From Campylobacter sp. US33a (GTDB lineage Bacteria > Campylobacterota > Campylobacteria > Campylobacterales > Campylobacteraceae): 64,000 nt of DNA. Of the stretch, positions 9,180 through 18,939 are shown piece by piece. Numbering within the stretch: position 1 is the stretch's first letter; each line of letters begins with the position of its first letter. The notes under the pieces were generated by a model that did not search any database, was not told the origin of the DNA, and saw only the letters and a list, made by a program, of their open reading frames with translations. A program made the translations under genes and the position numbers. The stretch lies in the NCBI RefSeq assembly GCF_004378855.1, contig NZ_RYYL01000002.1:156312-220311 (forward strand), given 5' to 3'.

Positions 9180-10487
9180 TCATTTTATACTATTTAATTT
9201 TTCTTCCAATTCTTTTTGATTTATCAAGCAAATATCATATTTTATAACTAAATTTTTTGAGTTTTTATAAATATCTACAATGCCTAGATTTTTACTAAAT
9301 TCACTAAAATTTAAAGGTGTTTCTAAAGGCAGATAAAGGTTTTTAAATTCAAAAGGGTTTTTTAAATAAAACAAAGCCACTAGCCAAATCACAGCTAAAA
9401 TCACTAAAATCACAGCTAAAATATTTAATTTATCAAGGTGTAAAAACGCTCCACCCACAATGCCACCCACAAAACTTCCAGCATACCCAAAAGCATTAAA
9501 AAGCCCTAATGCAGCTCCTTTTTCATGTACTTTGCAAAATTTAGAAGCACAGCTTTGCATGATAGGTTCATGCAGATTAAAACCTATAAAAAAGATCACA
9601 ACAGCAATGATGAAAAAACTAATGGAATTTGCAAACACAAAAAGAAGGTAAGAGAGTATGAAAAATCCTATACCTAAAAGTAAAATTTGTTTTGCCAAGC
9701 CTCTTTTTTCTCCAAGACTTCCAGCAAAACCCATAGCTAAAAATCCTGCTATCATTGAAGCAGTATAAACAATCCAAAGTTTGTTTTCATCAAAACCTAA
9801 ATGTTTAACTAAAATAATGGGAATGCTCAAAAACGCGATACTCATAAGCATTTTTTGCATAAAATTTGTAAAATTCATTAAGGCTAAATTTTTTTGTTTA
9901 ATGAGATGAAAGAAAGGTGTTTTGCTATTTTCATGGGTGATTTTATGCTCTTTTGGAATGACTGTAAAAAGTAAGATGATGCATAAAAGTGATAAAGCTA
10001 CACTTAAATCAAAAAGACTAGATAGCCCCCATTTAGCACTCATTAAAGGAGAAATCACCATAGAAGCTGCAAAAGAAAGTCCTATAAAAGATCCCATTAT
10101 TGCCATGGCCTTGCCACGATTTTCTTCGGTAATGAAATCGCTTATCATGGCCGTAGCCACTGCTCCGATAGCTCCTGCACCTTGAAGCATTCTGCCTATT
10201 AGCATAGTATAAATATCATCTGCATATGAGCAGATTAAAGAGCCGATTATAAAAATGATTAGTCCTATTAACATGGCTTTTTTGCGTCCAATTTTATCGC
10301 TTAAAACTCCAAAAGGCATTTGTAAAGCCATTTGAGTTAAGGCATAAACACCCACTAAAAGTCCTACTAAAAATTCATTTGCGTTTTTTAGTTCAAGTGC
10401 ATAAAGACTAAGTACAGGTAAAACGATAAAAAGCCCAAAAAATCTTGTTCCAACGATAAAAGATAGAGGTAAAACATTATTTAGCAT
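9180..10487 (-). CDS. cmeG: MFS drug exporter, CmeG-type
   Basis: A 435-residue major facilitator of the DHA1 family with 12 predicted membrane segments and the loop 2-3 motif GVLSDKIGRKKAML. After the last segment, about 60 soluble residues follow, resembling the C-terminal domain of YajR-like carriers. In C. jejuni 11168, as I recall it, the multidrug exporter CmeG (Cj1375) lies divergent from the rdgB homologue; the same arrangement holds here except that three extra genes lie between. The symbol rests on this synteny and family; the substrates are not seen in sequence. Confidence 0.65.
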   Translation of the reverse strand: MLNNVLPLSFIVGTRFFGLFIVLPVLSLYALELKNANEFLVGLLVGVYALTQMALQMPFGVLSDKIGRKKAMLIGLIIFIIGSLICSYADDIYTMLIGRMLQGAGAIGAVATAMISDFITEENRGKAMAIMGSFIGLSFAASMVISPLMSAKWGLSSLFDLSVALSLLCIILLFTVIPKEHKITHENSKTPFFHLIKQKNLALMNFTNFMQKMLMSIAFLSIPIILVKHLGFDENKLWIVYTASMIAGFLAMGFAGSLGEKRGLAKQILLLGIGFFILSYLLFVFANSISFFIIAVVIFFIGFNLHEPIMQSCASKFCKVHEKGAALGLFNAFGYAGSFVGGIVGGAFLHLDKLNILAVILVILAVIWLVALFYLKNPFEFKNLYLPLETPLNFSEFSKNLGIVDIYKNSKNLVIKYDICLINQKELEEKLNSIK

Positions 10488-10615
10488 TATTGCAATTTCC
10501 TAAAAAATTAAAATCAAAAATAGGATAATTTTACTATGAAATGCTTTAATACATTATTAAGCTTTAAAGGGTTTTTGTGTAAGATTTTTGAAAAAATTTA
10601 TCAATAAGGAAAGAA

Positions 10616-11092
10616 ATGAGCCAAAATGATAATTCTTTAGAATTTAACACGGATTTTTTTGACCTTGTGGCGGTTTTCACATATGATAAGATCGATTTTA
10701 ATTTACTTTTTCCTTATAAGTTTCAAATTAATGCTTTATCTAAGGAAAAAATAAATAGACTACTTTTACTTGATTTTAAAACTCCACTTAAGGCTTTTGT
10801 GTGGGGCATTGTCCCTGCGTTTTTATTTTTTGGACTTAGTTTGGACCGTTTTTATAAAGGAGATAAGATTTTAGGTGTTGTGAAATTTTTGCTTTGGTTT
10901 TGTAGCACTCCTTTGCTTATCGTATGTGGTTTTTTTGGCTTGAATTTAGAAATTAACCACGATTTTGCTGGCTTTTATATGATAACTTTATCTTTGCTTT
11001 TTGTTTGGAATTTAGTCGATTTTTTCTTGGTTTGGCAAGGTATTAAAAAAGATAATTTAAAAAAATTAGTGAATTTTTTGGAGCAAAATTAA
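10616..11092 (+). CDS. TM2-like membrane protein, paralogue 1 of 3
   Basis: A 158-residue protein with a soluble N-terminus of about 60 residues and about three to four membrane segments. It carries a motif of the form GLSLDRFYKGD followed by hydrophobic helices and the tail [20 protein letters not shown]. The spacing of a glycine-rich helix, a DRFYKG turn and a WNLVDFF helix recalls TM2-domain proteins. It begins a tandem array with the next two genes. The ribosome binding site is AAGGA, 5 bases before the ATG. Function unknown. Confidence 0.75.
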   Translation: MSQNDNSLEFNTDFFDLVAVFTYDKIDFNLLFPYKFQINALSKEKINRLLLLDFKTPLKAFVWGIVPAFLFFGLSLDRFYKGDKILGVVKFLLWFCSTPLLIVCGFFGLNLEINHDFAGFYMITLSLLFVWNLVDFFLVWQGIKKDNLKKLVNFLEQN

Positions 11093-12122
11093 AAATATTT
11101 TATGTTTTTTATTTCTTTAAAAGAGTGAAAAAAGTATGATACTCATTTTAATAAAGGAGTAAATATGGTTAGTTTTCAAAATTTATTATTGATTCTTCAA
11201 GGCAAAGTTGAAGTTGTATCTTTGATGCCTTATAAAGATAAAATTGAAGCTTTGAGTGATGAAAAAATAACCCAAATTCAGTTTTTAAATTTTAAAAATC
11301 CTATTATAGGGCTTCTTCTTGGACTTATCCCTGCTTGGATTTTATGCGGACTTAGTTTGGACCGTTTGTATAAAGGCGATATTTTTCTTGGCATTATGAA
11401 AATTGTTTTTTGGATTTTATCTTTTGTGTGGATATTTATAGCTATTGCGATAAAGATTGCCGCATTTGACGAACTTGATTATTCGGATGATATGCAAGCG
11501 GTAATGACTCTTTTTGTAGCTTTTTTAGGTTTTTTTGTTTTATTTATTTGGAATTTGGTCGATTTTTTCTTGGTTTGGCAAGGTATTAAAAAAGATAATT
11601 TAAAAAAAATAGTGAATTTTTTGGAGCAAAATTAAAAATATTTATATTTTTGATTCAAAGGAGTGAAAATGGACTATTTTCAAAAATTACCATCCATTCT
11701 TCAAGGGAAAGTTGAAGTTGCATCTTTGATGCCTTATAAAGATAAAATTGAAGCTTTGAGCGATGAAAAAATAACCCAAATTCAGCTTTTAGATTTAAGA
11801 TCACCTATAGTAGGATTTTTACTGGGATTTATCCCTCCATTTTTGTTTTTGGGACTTAATTTTGATAGACTTTATAAAGGTGATACAGGGCTTTTCGTTT
11901 TTAAAATTATGCTTTGGTTATGGATGCTTGTGAATTTTTTTCTCGCATTTATATTTTTATGGGATGATAGCGGTTCACTTAGAGAATATATCCAGTTAAT
12001 GATTACTTCCCTGTGTTCAAGCGTCATCATACTTTTTATTTGGAATTTGGTCGATTTTTTCTTGGTTTGGCAAGGTATTAAAAAAGATAATTTAAAAAAA
12101 ATAGTGAATTTTTTGGAGCAAG
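11004..12122 (+). repeat. Tandem near-identical 3' segments of the TM2-like genes
   Basis: Three direct copies of a segment of roughly 85-97 bases lie at about 11004-11099, 11547-11643 and 12039-12122, beginning at TTTGGAATTT and reaching through the end of the coding part. Copies 1 and 2 stay alike past the stop codon. Copies of a second segment (the [12 protein letters not shown] region) occur only in genes 2 and 3. The units are recent duplicates and could recombine to change gene number. Confidence 0.8.
11165..11635 (+). CDS. TM2-like membrane protein, paralogue 2 of 3
   Basis: A 156-residue paralogue of its neighbours. The N-terminal segment ([20 protein letters not shown]) is nearly identical to paralogue 3, and the C-terminal 30 residues are nearly identical to both. 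The middle helices diverge. It has its own AAAGGAG site. The strong identity of the ends and drift in the middle suggest tandem duplication with gene conversion or diversifying selection on the membrane part; this is inference. Confidence 0.75.
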   Translation: MVSFQNLLLILQGKVEVVSLMPYKDKIEALSDEKITQIQFLNFKNPIIGLLLGLIPAWILCGLSLDRLYKGDIFLGIMKIVFWILSFVWIFIAIAIKIAAFDELDYSDDMQAVMTLFVAFLGFFVLFIWNLVDFFLVWQGIKKDNLKKIVNFLEQN

Positions 12123-12151
12123 ATGAAAATTTTATTAGCAACGAGCAATAA
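11669..12151 (+). CDS. TM2-like membrane protein, paralogue 3 of 3
   Basis: A 160-residue paralogue of the two genes before it. I chose the ATG at 11669 over the GTG at 11663, because the GTG overlaps the AAGGAG ribosome binding site. The protein has the same [12 protein letters not shown] start and [12 protein letters not shown] end. Unlike the others it does not stop after FLEQ but runs on for 11 residues ([13 protein letters not shown] tail) into the rdgB gene, overlapping it by 29 bases. The tail is probably a by-product of the last duplicate being fused against rdgB. Confidence 0.75.
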   Translation: MDYFQKLPSILQGKVEVASLMPYKDKIEALSDEKITQIQLLDLRSPIVGFLLGFIPPFLFLGLNFDRLYKGDTGLFVFKIMLWLWMLVNFFLAFIFLWDDSGSLREYIQLMITSLCSSVIILFIWNLVDFFLVWQGIKKDNLKKIVNFLEQDENFISNEQ

Positions 12152-12737
12152 ACATAAAGTCCTCGAAATAAAAGAGCTTTTAAAAGAATTTGAAGTTTAT
12201 GCTTTTGATGAAATTTTAAAGCCTTTTGAGATAGAAGAGTATGGCACAAGTTTTAAGCAAAATGCTCTTATAAAAGCAAGAGCGGTTTTTGATGCTTTAA
12301 ATGAAAGACAAAAAAACGAATTTTTTGTTTTAAGTGATGATAGCGGAATTTGTGTTGATATTTTGGGCGGTAAGCCAGGGATTTATTCTGCTAGATTTAG
12401 TGGCAAGGGAGATGATAAAAGCAACCGCGATGAGTTAGTTAGACAAATGAAAGAAAAGGGCTATAAAGAAAGTAAGGCTCATTATATGGCTGCCATTGCT
12501 ATGGTTGCTTTTGCGGGTGAATTTAGTGCGCATGGCAGTATGCATGGGCGCGTGATTGATGAGGAAAGAGGTGAAAATGGCTTTGGCTATGATAGTCTTT
12601 TTATCCCAAAGGGTTTTGATAAAACCTTAGCCGAGCTTAGCAATGATGAAAAAAATCAAATTTCTCATCGTTTTAAAGCCTTACAAAATGCAAAATTTAT
12701 TCTAAAAAATATCAAAAAAGTTTATAACGAAAAGTGA
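12123..12737 (+). CDS. rdgB: Non-canonical purine NTP pyrophosphatase (RdgB/HAM1 family)
   Basis: A 204-residue protein with the N-terminal [16 protein letters not shown] motif, the catalytic DDSGI segment and the [10 protein letters not shown] segment of the Maf/HAM1 superfamily. It removes dITP, ITP and XTP from the nucleotide pool. It starts inside the third TM2-like gene and its last 26 bases overlap the convergent RND-type gene. The length is normal for the family. Confidence 0.9.
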   Translation: MKILLATSNKHKVLEIKELLKEFEVYAFDEILKPFEIEEYGTSFKQNALIKARAVFDALNERQKNEFFVLSDDSGICVDILGGKPGIYSARFSGKGDDKSNRDELVRQMKEKGYKESKAHYMAAIAMVAFAGEFSAHGSMHGRVIDEERGENGFGYDSLFIPKGFDKTLAELSNDEKNQISHRFKALQNAKFILKNIKKVYNEK

Positions 12738-15135
12738 TAAGTAAGCTTGGCAATAAGATTAAAGAGCTTAAAAGCAAAAGCATCATAATAAAAAGTGTTA
12801 ATAGCCCAAAGTAAATGGTTGGGATAAAATTACTACTTACCATCACACTAAAACCAAGCACTATACTAAAACTTGTGTAATAAAGCGCTGAGCCTATGGA
12901 ATAATGCGTTTTAAGTATGGCGTTTTCTAGATTATTGTGCCTTAATTCTTTTTTGAAGCGATAAATATAATGAATGGTATCATCAACTCCTATGCCTATA
13001 CAAATGGCAGCTATGGTAATACTCATAATATCTAAAGGTAAATTAGCAAGTCCCATTAAAGCAAAAATAACGCCCAAAGCAATGATATTGCTAAAAATTG
13101 CAATCACAGAAAGCTTAAGACTTCTAAAAATCAAAACAAAAAGCACAAAAATAGCCAAAATCACAAAAGAAAGAGTGTTAAATTGCGATTTAAAAAGACT
13201 TTGAAGCATATTATTGTAAAGTAACATAATGCCTGTTATATGCACACTAACTTCGTCTTTAGCCAGTAAAACATTAAGCTCGTTTTCAAGCTCTTTAAGA
13301 AAAATTGCTCTTTGAAGCAAAGGATGAGAATCCATAATGCGTAAGCTAAAACGCAATTCATTATGCGTGATATTCACAAAAGGAGACAATAAATCTTGCT
13401 TGAAGCGATCGGGTAAATTTTCATTTAAAAAGGCTAGAGCAAAATCGTCTAAATCTTGGTTGTTATTAATGCTTTTACCTAAACTCAAAAGACTATTTAA
13501 GCTAAGAACAGAGCCTATAAATTCTTTATTTTCTAAAAATTCATGTACTTTTTTTGCGATACGCGTTTTGTGAGAATTAAACCAGTAGGTATTTTGCTGA
13601 GCTAAGAAAGCAAACTCGTTTTCAAAACTATCAAATTCATTTCCTGTGATATTTTGATCTTGATCTTTAAATTTAATGATGATATCCAAAGGCAGAGTTC
13701 CACCTAAATTTTTATCAATCACAAGTAAGCCTTCTTTAATTTCACTACCATCTTTAAAATAATTCACAAAAGAATTTTCCACTCTAAGTTGCAAAATACC
13801 ATAAAGTGATAAGATAAAAATTAAAGCACTAATGATATAAATGGTTTTTCTGTGATGAAAACATGCATGAGTGCAAAATTGAAGTAAGTGTAGTTTGAAA
13901 TTATTTTTTGGATACGCAATAGGTTTTAAAAGCATAAATAAACTAGCAAAAAAGACAAAAGATAAAACTAAACTCACGCTAATACCTAAACTCATCATAA
14001 TGCCAAGTTTTATAATGGGTTCAATGCCTGAAAACATTAAACTTAAAAAACCAATAATGGTTGTTAATATAGCATAAAAACTAGGCTTTGATTTAGCGAG
14101 CAAGCTTGCTAAGATCAGTCTTTGAATTTTAGAATGTGAAAATTTATGGGTCAGTTGGGTAAAATGAGAAATCAAGTGTATAACCACAGAAAGAGTGATG
14201 ATAAGCATTAAGGCAACATAATTTGATGAAATAACCGTAATCTTAAAATTCATTAAAGCAAACAATCCACTCACGCTAAATAAAGAAATAAAACACACAA
14301 ACAAAGGAAAAATCACAAGACGCAATTTCTTAAAAAAGCCCCACAAAGCTAAAGCTAAAAGTGGAGCTAGGCTCGCTCCATAAACAAGCAAATCATTTTT
14401 AATATAAGTAATCATATCATCAGCTATCATGCTGACTCCGCCAAGATAGAGTTCATCTTGACTTTTTTTGTATTTTTCTTGTATGAGTTTGATATCGTTT
14501 AAAATTTGTTTTGTAATGGCGTTTTGTTTTTTTTGGTGTTTGTTAAGGGCAAGACGGTAGTGATTTTTTTCACTTTCACTTAAAGCCTTATCTCTTAAAT
14601 CAATGAGTTCTAAATATTTTGCATCTGCTTTTAAATAGATGATTAAGGCTGTGGTTTTGGCATCTTTTGAAATGATATTGTTTTTGTAAAAAGGACTGTT
14701 TAAAAACTCTTCTTTAGCTTTTGTGAGATTAATGTCTTTATTTTGTATGGTAGGAATGTTTTTTAAAAGTTCTTTAAGATCTTGTGTACTTGAGCTTTGA
14801 AGCAAAGGGGCATTTATCATACTAAAGACGCGCTCAACGCCCTTTACTTGCTCTAATTCTTGATGAAGTTGCGTGAGTTTATCAAGATTTTCTTTGCTAA
14901 AAAGTTTTTCATCTTTTGGCTTAAAAGAAAGCATGAGAAAATTATCACTTTTATAATGCTTAGAAAATTCTCTAAAAATTTTTAAGTCTTTATCATCTTC
15001 TAGTAAAAGACTTTCTGCGCTTGCATCCACTTCAAGCTTAAAAGCAAAAGAGCTTAAAATAATACATATAAGCAAAGTGCCAAAAAATACGCTTTTTGGG
15101 TAGGTGATTAAAAATTTAAAAAATTTGACTAACAT
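12712..15135 (-). CDS. MMPL/RND-family lipid exporter
   Basis: An 807-residue protein with the RND half-repeat layout: one N-terminal membrane helix, a periplasmic domain of about 200 residues, a helix bundle, a second periplasmic domain and a second bundle. The second bundle carries [15 protein letters not shown]. It fits the hydrophobe/amphiphile RND group (MMPL, HpnN-like). It lies 3 bases after mlaC, so the operon is mlaA-mlaC-RND, and transport of phospholipids or related lipids is likely. No MlaFED ABC transporter genes are present in this window. Confidence 0.8.
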   Translation of the reverse strand: MLVKFFKFLITYPKSVFFGTLLICIILSSFAFKLEVDASAESLLLEDDKDLKIFREFSKHYKSDNFLMLSFKPKDEKLFSKENLDKLTQLHQELEQVKGVERVFSMINAPLLQSSSTQDLKELLKNIPTIQNKDINLTKAKEEFLNSPFYKNNIISKDAKTTALIIYLKADAKYLELIDLRDKALSESEKNHYRLALNKHQKKQNAITKQILNDIKLIQEKYKKSQDELYLGGVSMIADDMITYIKNDLLVYGASLAPLLALALWGFFKKLRLVIFPLFVCFISLFSVSGLFALMNFKITVISSNYVALMLIITLSVVIHLISHFTQLTHKFSHSKIQRLILASLLAKSKPSFYAILTTIIGFLSLMFSGIEPIIKLGIMMSLGISVSLVLSFVFFASLFMLLKPIAYPKNNFKLHLLQFCTHACFHHRKTIYIISALIFILSLYGILQLRVENSFVNYFKDGSEIKEGLLVIDKNLGGTLPLDIIIKFKDQDQNITGNEFDSFENEFAFLAQQNTYWFNSHKTRIAKKVHEFLENKEFIGSVLSLNSLLSLGKSINNNQDLDDFALAFLNENLPDRFKQDLLSPFVNITHNELRFSLRIMDSHPLLQRAIFLKELENELNVLLAKDEVSVHITGIMLLYNNMLQSLFKSQFNTLSFVILAIFVLFVLIFRSLKLSVIAIFSNIIALGVIFALMGLANLPLDIMSITIAAICIGIGVDDTIHYIYRFKKELRHNNLENAILKTHYSIGSALYYTSFSIVLGFSVMVSSNFIPTIYFGLLTLFIMMLLLLSSLILLPSLLITFRYKLF

Positions 15136-15138
15136 TTA

Positions 15139-15705
15139 TTAAATTTTTATATTTTCTAATTTTGTAATCAAAGTTTCAAGCTTTTCATTTTTCAAATGAT
15201 CTTCAAATTGCGATCTATAAGTTTGCACAATGCTAACACCCAAAACATCAACATCATAAATCAGCCAATCGTTTTGGTTGTTATAAAATTTAAAAATCAC
15301 AAATTTTTCTTCCCCATCTATCATCATAGAGGTGCTTAAAAAATATCTTTTTTCATTTTTTTGTTCGCCTTTTTTGACTTTAAGAATTTGATCTTTATAA
15401 AGGGTGAGTTTGCTTGTAAAGCTATTTTTTAAACTTGCTTCAAAGGCTTTCTCATATTTTTCTTGTTCGTTTTTATCTAATTTTTCATAAAATTTTCCAA
15501 GACTCAATCTTGCCATAAGCTTATAATCAAAAATTTCATCAAATAAAGCAAAAATATCTTTTGCAGCTAAAGTTTTATCACCTTTGCTTTGACTTAAAAT
15601 TTGCAAACTTTTATCAATATTGGTTTGCATAGTAGTTGAAATATTTTCAAGTTTTAAAGCAAAGCATGTTAAATTTAAAATGAGTAATAATGCAAAAATT
15701 TTCAT
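15139..15705 (-). CDS. mlaC: Periplasmic phospholipid-binding protein (MlaC/Ttg2D family)
   Basis: A 188-residue exported protein with a signal peptide of about 16 residues and the MlaC/Tol_Tol_Ttg2 fold pattern, including LMARLSLGKFY in the first half and the WLIYDVDVLGVSIVQTYRSQF block in the second half. It should ferry phospholipid between MlaA in the outer membrane and an inner-membrane partner. It is translated between mlaA and the RND gene. Confidence 0.85.
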   Translation of the reverse strand: MKIFALLLILNLTCFALKLENISTTMQTNIDKSLQILSQSKGDKTLAAKDIFALFDEIFDYKLMARLSLGKFYEKLDKNEQEKYEKAFEASLKNSFTSKLTLYKDQILKVKKGEQKNEKRYFLSTSMMIDGEEKFVIFKFYNNQNDWLIYDVDVLGVSIVQTYRSQFEDHLKNEKLETLITKLENIKI

Positions 15706-15720
15706 TTACTAAACCTTTCT

Positions 15721-16413
15721 TTATTGACTAAGTTTTATGCGTCTTTGCTCATAAGCATCGCGCAAAAATGGATATAAATTTGGAGTATTATGATAAATTT
15801 CATCGATTTCATCTGTTCTAAAAGAGAGTTCATTGCCAAAGCCATATGCACTTACTCCAACGCTTAACCAAGTAGGATCAATATAAGCTGTCGGCACCAA
15901 AAACCAATCAGCGCTTAAAGCTAAAGTATCTCTTAAATTGCTAGGTCCAAGCACAGGCAAAACGATATGAAAACCATTTCCAACTCCCCAGTGTGCTAAA
16001 ACACTTCCTATATCAGCAGGATGTTTTTGTATCCCTGTTTTACTTGCCGCATCAATAAAACCAAAAAATCCAAAAACGGTATTAACGCTAAATCTTTTAA
16101 TTTCTTCCCCAGCATTAGCCAATTTAAACTGCAAGACATTGCCTATAAATCTTAAAGGAAAGATTAAATTATCAAAGAAATTTCTCGTTCCCACTCGCAC
16201 AAATTCAGGAGTAATGGCATTATAGCCTTTTAAAATAGGCCTAAAACTATAATCATACAAAGTCACATTAAAACTTGTCATTGCTTTGTTATATCCTGAT
16301 AGTGGATCGTTGACTTGATATTTTTGATATTCTTGTTCAAATTCATCTAAATTTACATTGGCTTGTGCTAAAGTTAAATTAAAAAGCATTAAAAAAATAA
16401 TTTTTTTAAACAT
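15721..16413 (-). CDS. mlaA: Outer-membrane lipid-asymmetry protein MlaA (VacJ)
   Basis: A 230-residue protein. I place the start at 16413 (MFKKIIFLMLF), which has a GGAG site 8 bases upstream, rather than at the longer frame. It has a signal peptide but no obvious lipobox cysteine. The VacJ core is clear: DPLSGYNKAMTSFN, then RNFFDNLIFPLRF and GPSNLRDTLAL. It removes misplaced phospholipids from the outer leaflet. It is the first gene of the mlaA-mlaC-RND operon and divergent from the DASS transporter. Confidence 0.88.
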   Translation of the reverse strand: MFKKIIFLMLFNLTLAQANVNLDEFEQEYQKYQVNDPLSGYNKAMTSFNVTLYDYSFRPILKGYNAITPEFVRVGTRNFFDNLIFPLRFIGNVLQFKLANAGEEIKRFSVNTVFGFFGFIDAASKTGIQKHPADIGSVLAHWGVGNGFHIVLPVLGPSNLRDTLALSADWFLVPTAYIDPTWLSVGVSAYGFGNELSFRTDEIDEIYHNTPNLYPFLRDAYEQRRIKLSQ

Positions 16414-16526
16414 TAAATTTCTCCAAAGCAAAACTTTAATTATACTCAAAATTTACAGATTGTATCAATAAATTTTTATACTTATTTTGTAAAGTATATT
16501 TAAGATTTGATTAAAATATATTTGCT

Positions 16527-16532
16527 TACAAT
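16527..16532 (+). promoter_or_regulatory. -10 box of the DASS transporter gene
   Basis: TACAAT preceded by TTTGCT is the standard Campylobacter sigma-70 extended -10. It sits 28 bases before the ATG at 16561, leaving a short leader with an AAGGA site. Confidence 0.6.
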
Positions 16533-16560
16533 TTATACAAATTTAAAACTAAGGATAAAT

Positions 16561-18369
16561 ATGGAAAAAAAGAAAATTCCTATGTTGTTGCTATGTCTTT
16601 TGATTGTAGCAATTTTTTATTTCACTCCAGCTCCTATGGGTTTAGAGGAAAATTCTTGGCACTTTTTAGGGCTTTTTATTGCTGTAATTATGGCAGTAAT
16701 TTTACAAGTAATGCCTTTGGGCGCAGTGTGTTTAATCGCCATTGCCATTGTTGCAATTACTGGCATTACCACTCCGCAAAGCTCCATTAGGGAAACGCAG
16801 ATTAAAACCTTGCAAACTATAGTTATGCAAGATCAGTCAAATTCGCATAAAGCGGCTATGGACAAGGCTATACAGGAAGTAAGTTTGGCGGCTTTAGTGG
16901 AGGCAAACACACAAAAAGGTTTAAAAGCAGAAGTTGAGGCCATTACTTCATCATCTTTGCATAAAGATTTACAGATTACGGAGCTTTCTAAACTTTACAC
17001 CAAAAAAACCTCTGCAACGCAAAATAAGAAACTTCTTGCAGAAAGTAAAATCAAAGCTTTAAATGAGTTGGCGCTTAAAATAATGCCTCAAAAACAAATC
17101 GATGAAAAAGTAAATAATGCCATCTCAAAACTCAAGTCAAAAACAGGCATTAAAGATGCGTTAAGTGGTTTTTCAAATTCACTCATTTGGCTCATTGTTG
17201 TTTCTATTATCGTTGCGCGTGGTGTGATTAAAACGGGGCTTGGCGAAAGGCTTGCTTATTATTTTATTAGTATTTTTGGTAAGAAAACTTTAGGAATTGC
17301 TTATTCTATTGTATTTAGTGAAACAGTTTTAGCCCCAGTCACTCCCTCAAACACTGCAAGAGCTGGAGCTATCATAAATCCTATCGTCCAAGCTATTAGT
17401 CGTTCGTTTAAATCCACTCCTGAAGATGGAACTCAAGGTAAAATTGGTACTTATCTTTCTTTGGTGAATTTTCAAGCTAATCCTATCTCTTCTGCGATGT
17501 TTATCACAGCAACTGCGCCAAATCCTTTAGTCGTTGATTTAGTCGCTCAAGCAACGAATATGGATATACATTTAAGCTGGGCGCAATGGGCTTTAGGTAT
17601 GTTTTTACCGGGTATTGCTGCTATGCTTGTTATGCCTTTGGTGATTTATTTCCTTGCTCCACCAGAAATCAAATCCACTCCAAATGCTTCTGAATTTGCA
17701 AAAGGAAAATTAAAAGAACTTGGCTCAATGAAACGCTCCGAAAAGATAATGCTTGGCGTATTTTTGCTTTTACTTGCTTTATGGGCTGGAGCTTTGGGCT
17801 TGTTGTTTGGAATTTCTCTTGATGCCACAACGGTAGCTTTATTTGGGCTTTCTTTAGTGCTTTTAAGTGGGGTTTTAACCTTTGGAGAAGTTTTAGCTGA
17901 AAAGGCAGCTTGGAATACTTTAATTTGGTTCTCAGCGCTTGTAATGATGGCAACCATGCTTGGAAAACTCGGTGTAACGCAGTTTTTAGCAGAGCAATTA
18001 GGAATTTTAGCATCCATTATGGGCTTGGGTGAAATTTCTATTATGTTTTTCTTAGCCATTGCCTTTTTGTATGCGCATTATTTCTTTGCCTCAACTACAG
18101 CACACATTTCAGCGATGTTTTTTGTGTTTTACAGCGCAGGACTTGCTTTAGGAGCGCCGCCACTTCTTTATGCTTTTATCATGATTACTGCAGGTAATGT
18201 TATGATGGCTTTAACACACTATGCTACAGGAACAGCTCCAGTAATTTTTGGGACAAATTATGTGAGTCTTAAAAAATGGTGGGGCGTTGGTTTTGTCATT
18301 TCTGTTGTGGATATGATAGTGATGATAAGTGTTGGACTTCTTTGGTGGAAAGTTTTAGGGTTTTATTAA
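16561..18369 (+). CDS. DASS-family anion/dicarboxylate transporter with coiled-coil insert
   Basis: A 602-residue carrier of the divalent anion:Na+ symporter family (CitT/2-oxoglutarate-malate translocator type). The ATG at 16561 is preferred over upstream TTG because of the AAGGAT site. Signature segments are ALSGFSNSLIWL, the SNT motif VTPSNTARAGAI and ATAPNPLVVDL, and near the end NVMMALTHYATGTAPV. Family members have about 470 residues; here about 120 charged, helical residues (about 75-195) are inserted before ALSGFSN. The likely substrate is a C4 or C5 dicarboxylate or citrate, by family only. Confidence 0.8.
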   Translation: MEKKKIPMLLLCLLIVAIFYFTPAPMGLEENSWHFLGLFIAVIMAVILQVMPLGAVCLIAIAIVAITGITTPQSSIRETQIKTLQTIVMQDQSNSHKAAMDKAIQEVSLAALVEANTQKGLKAEVEAITSSSLHKDLQITELSKLYTKKTSATQNKKLLAESKIKALNELALKIMPQKQIDEKVNNAISKLKSKTGIKDALSGFSNSLIWLIVVSIIVARGVIKTGLGERLAYYFISIFGKKTLGIAYSIVFSETVLAPVTPSNTARAGAIINPIVQAISRSFKSTPEDGTQGKIGTYLSLVNFQANPISSAMFITATAPNPLVVDLVAQATNMDIHLSWAQWALGMFLPGIAAMLVMPLVIYFLAPPEIKSTPNASEFAKGKLKELGSMKRSEKIMLGVFLLLLALWAGALGLLFGISLDATTVALFGLSLVLLSGVLTFGEVLAEKAAWNTLIWFSALVMMATMLGKLGVTQFLAEQLGILASIMGLGEISIMFFLAIAFLYAHYFFASTTAHISAMFFVFYSAGLALGAPPLLYAFIMITAGNVMMALTHYATGTAPVIFGTNYVSLKKWWGVGFVISVVDMIVMISVGLLWWKVLGFY

Positions 18370-18452
18370 AATTCTGACAAATTATAAAAATTACATATAA
18401 ATTCCATCAAAATATATTATGCCATATCAAAATACTTAAAAAAGGATGAGAT

Positions 18453-18656
18453 ATGGCAAGTATTTTATTACAACTTAGAGTCGATAGCGAGTTAAAAAAG
18501 CAAGCTGATGAACTTTTTAATGATTTAGGACTTGATACACAACAGCCATTAGAATGTTTTCAAGGCGCATTGATTTAAAGCACCGTTTTGGTTTATTATA
18601 GTGATGAGAATTGTATTTATATTGTGGGTTGTAGGACACATTATAAAGACAAATGA
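18453..18656 (+). pseudogene. Remnant of a RelB/DinJ-type antitoxin and its toxin
   Basis: An ATG with a good AAAGGA site opens a 41-codon frame (MASILLQLRVDSELKKQADE...) that matches the ribbon-helix-helix start of DinJ/RelB antitoxins, then breaks off. In the same frame after the stop, 25 codons (VLVYYSDENCIYIVGCRTHY) resemble the last strands of RelE/YafQ toxins. The middle of both genes is missing, so an internal deletion probably fused the head of the antitoxin to the tail of the toxin. No function is expected except possibly DNA binding by the N-terminus. Confidence 0.6.
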
Positions 18657-18801
18657 TTGATATATTTCAAATAAAACCCAAATTTAAACAATCACTGACG
18701 CACTCTTGCAAAAAAATGTATTTTCTATCATTATGAATAATAATACATCTTCTATTATCCTAAGGAAGCAAATTTATCATCACAAAAGAGTAAGGTAACT
18801 T

Positions 18802-18840
18802 CGTCATCTTGATGGAATGAAGCGACTGAAAGGATCTCTA
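18802..18840 (+). repeat. Small dispersed repeat, copy 1
   Basis: The sequence begins CGTCATCTTGA and ends AAAGGATCTCTA. It matches the widely seen bacterial small repeat of the form CGTCATnCTGA...GAAG.ATCTCT. Copy 2 downstream is its inverted partner. The 674 bases between the DASS gene and the gene at 19044 hold this repeat cluster and the toxin-antitoxin remnant and no intact gene that I can support. Confidence 0.6.
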
Positions 18841-18885
18841 TAATAAAGAAGTTATATTTTATTAAAGAGAAAACAAGTATTTTAA

Positions 18886-18915
18886 TAGAGATTCTTCGCA
18901 TTCATTCAGAATGAC
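18886..18915 (-). repeat. Small dispersed repeat, copy 2 (inverted)
   Basis: On the minus strand it reads GTCATTCTGAATGAATGCGA and then AGAATCTCTA, the same core as copy 1. Copies 1 and 2 face each other across about 45 bases, so the RNA could fold into a long imperfect hairpin. Confidence 0.6.
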
Positions 18916-18939
18916 AGTTGGGGTGAAATGACTAAAAAA

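Noticed and set aside
16413..16449. Longer N-terminus for MlaA
   Set aside because: The extra 12 residues (MSIIKVLLWRNL) precede the true signal peptide and lack a ribosome binding site.
17646..18059. Two minus-strand frames (137 and 114 residues) inside the DASS gene
   Set aside because: They lie wholly within a clear transporter gene and have odd composition typical of an antisense frame.
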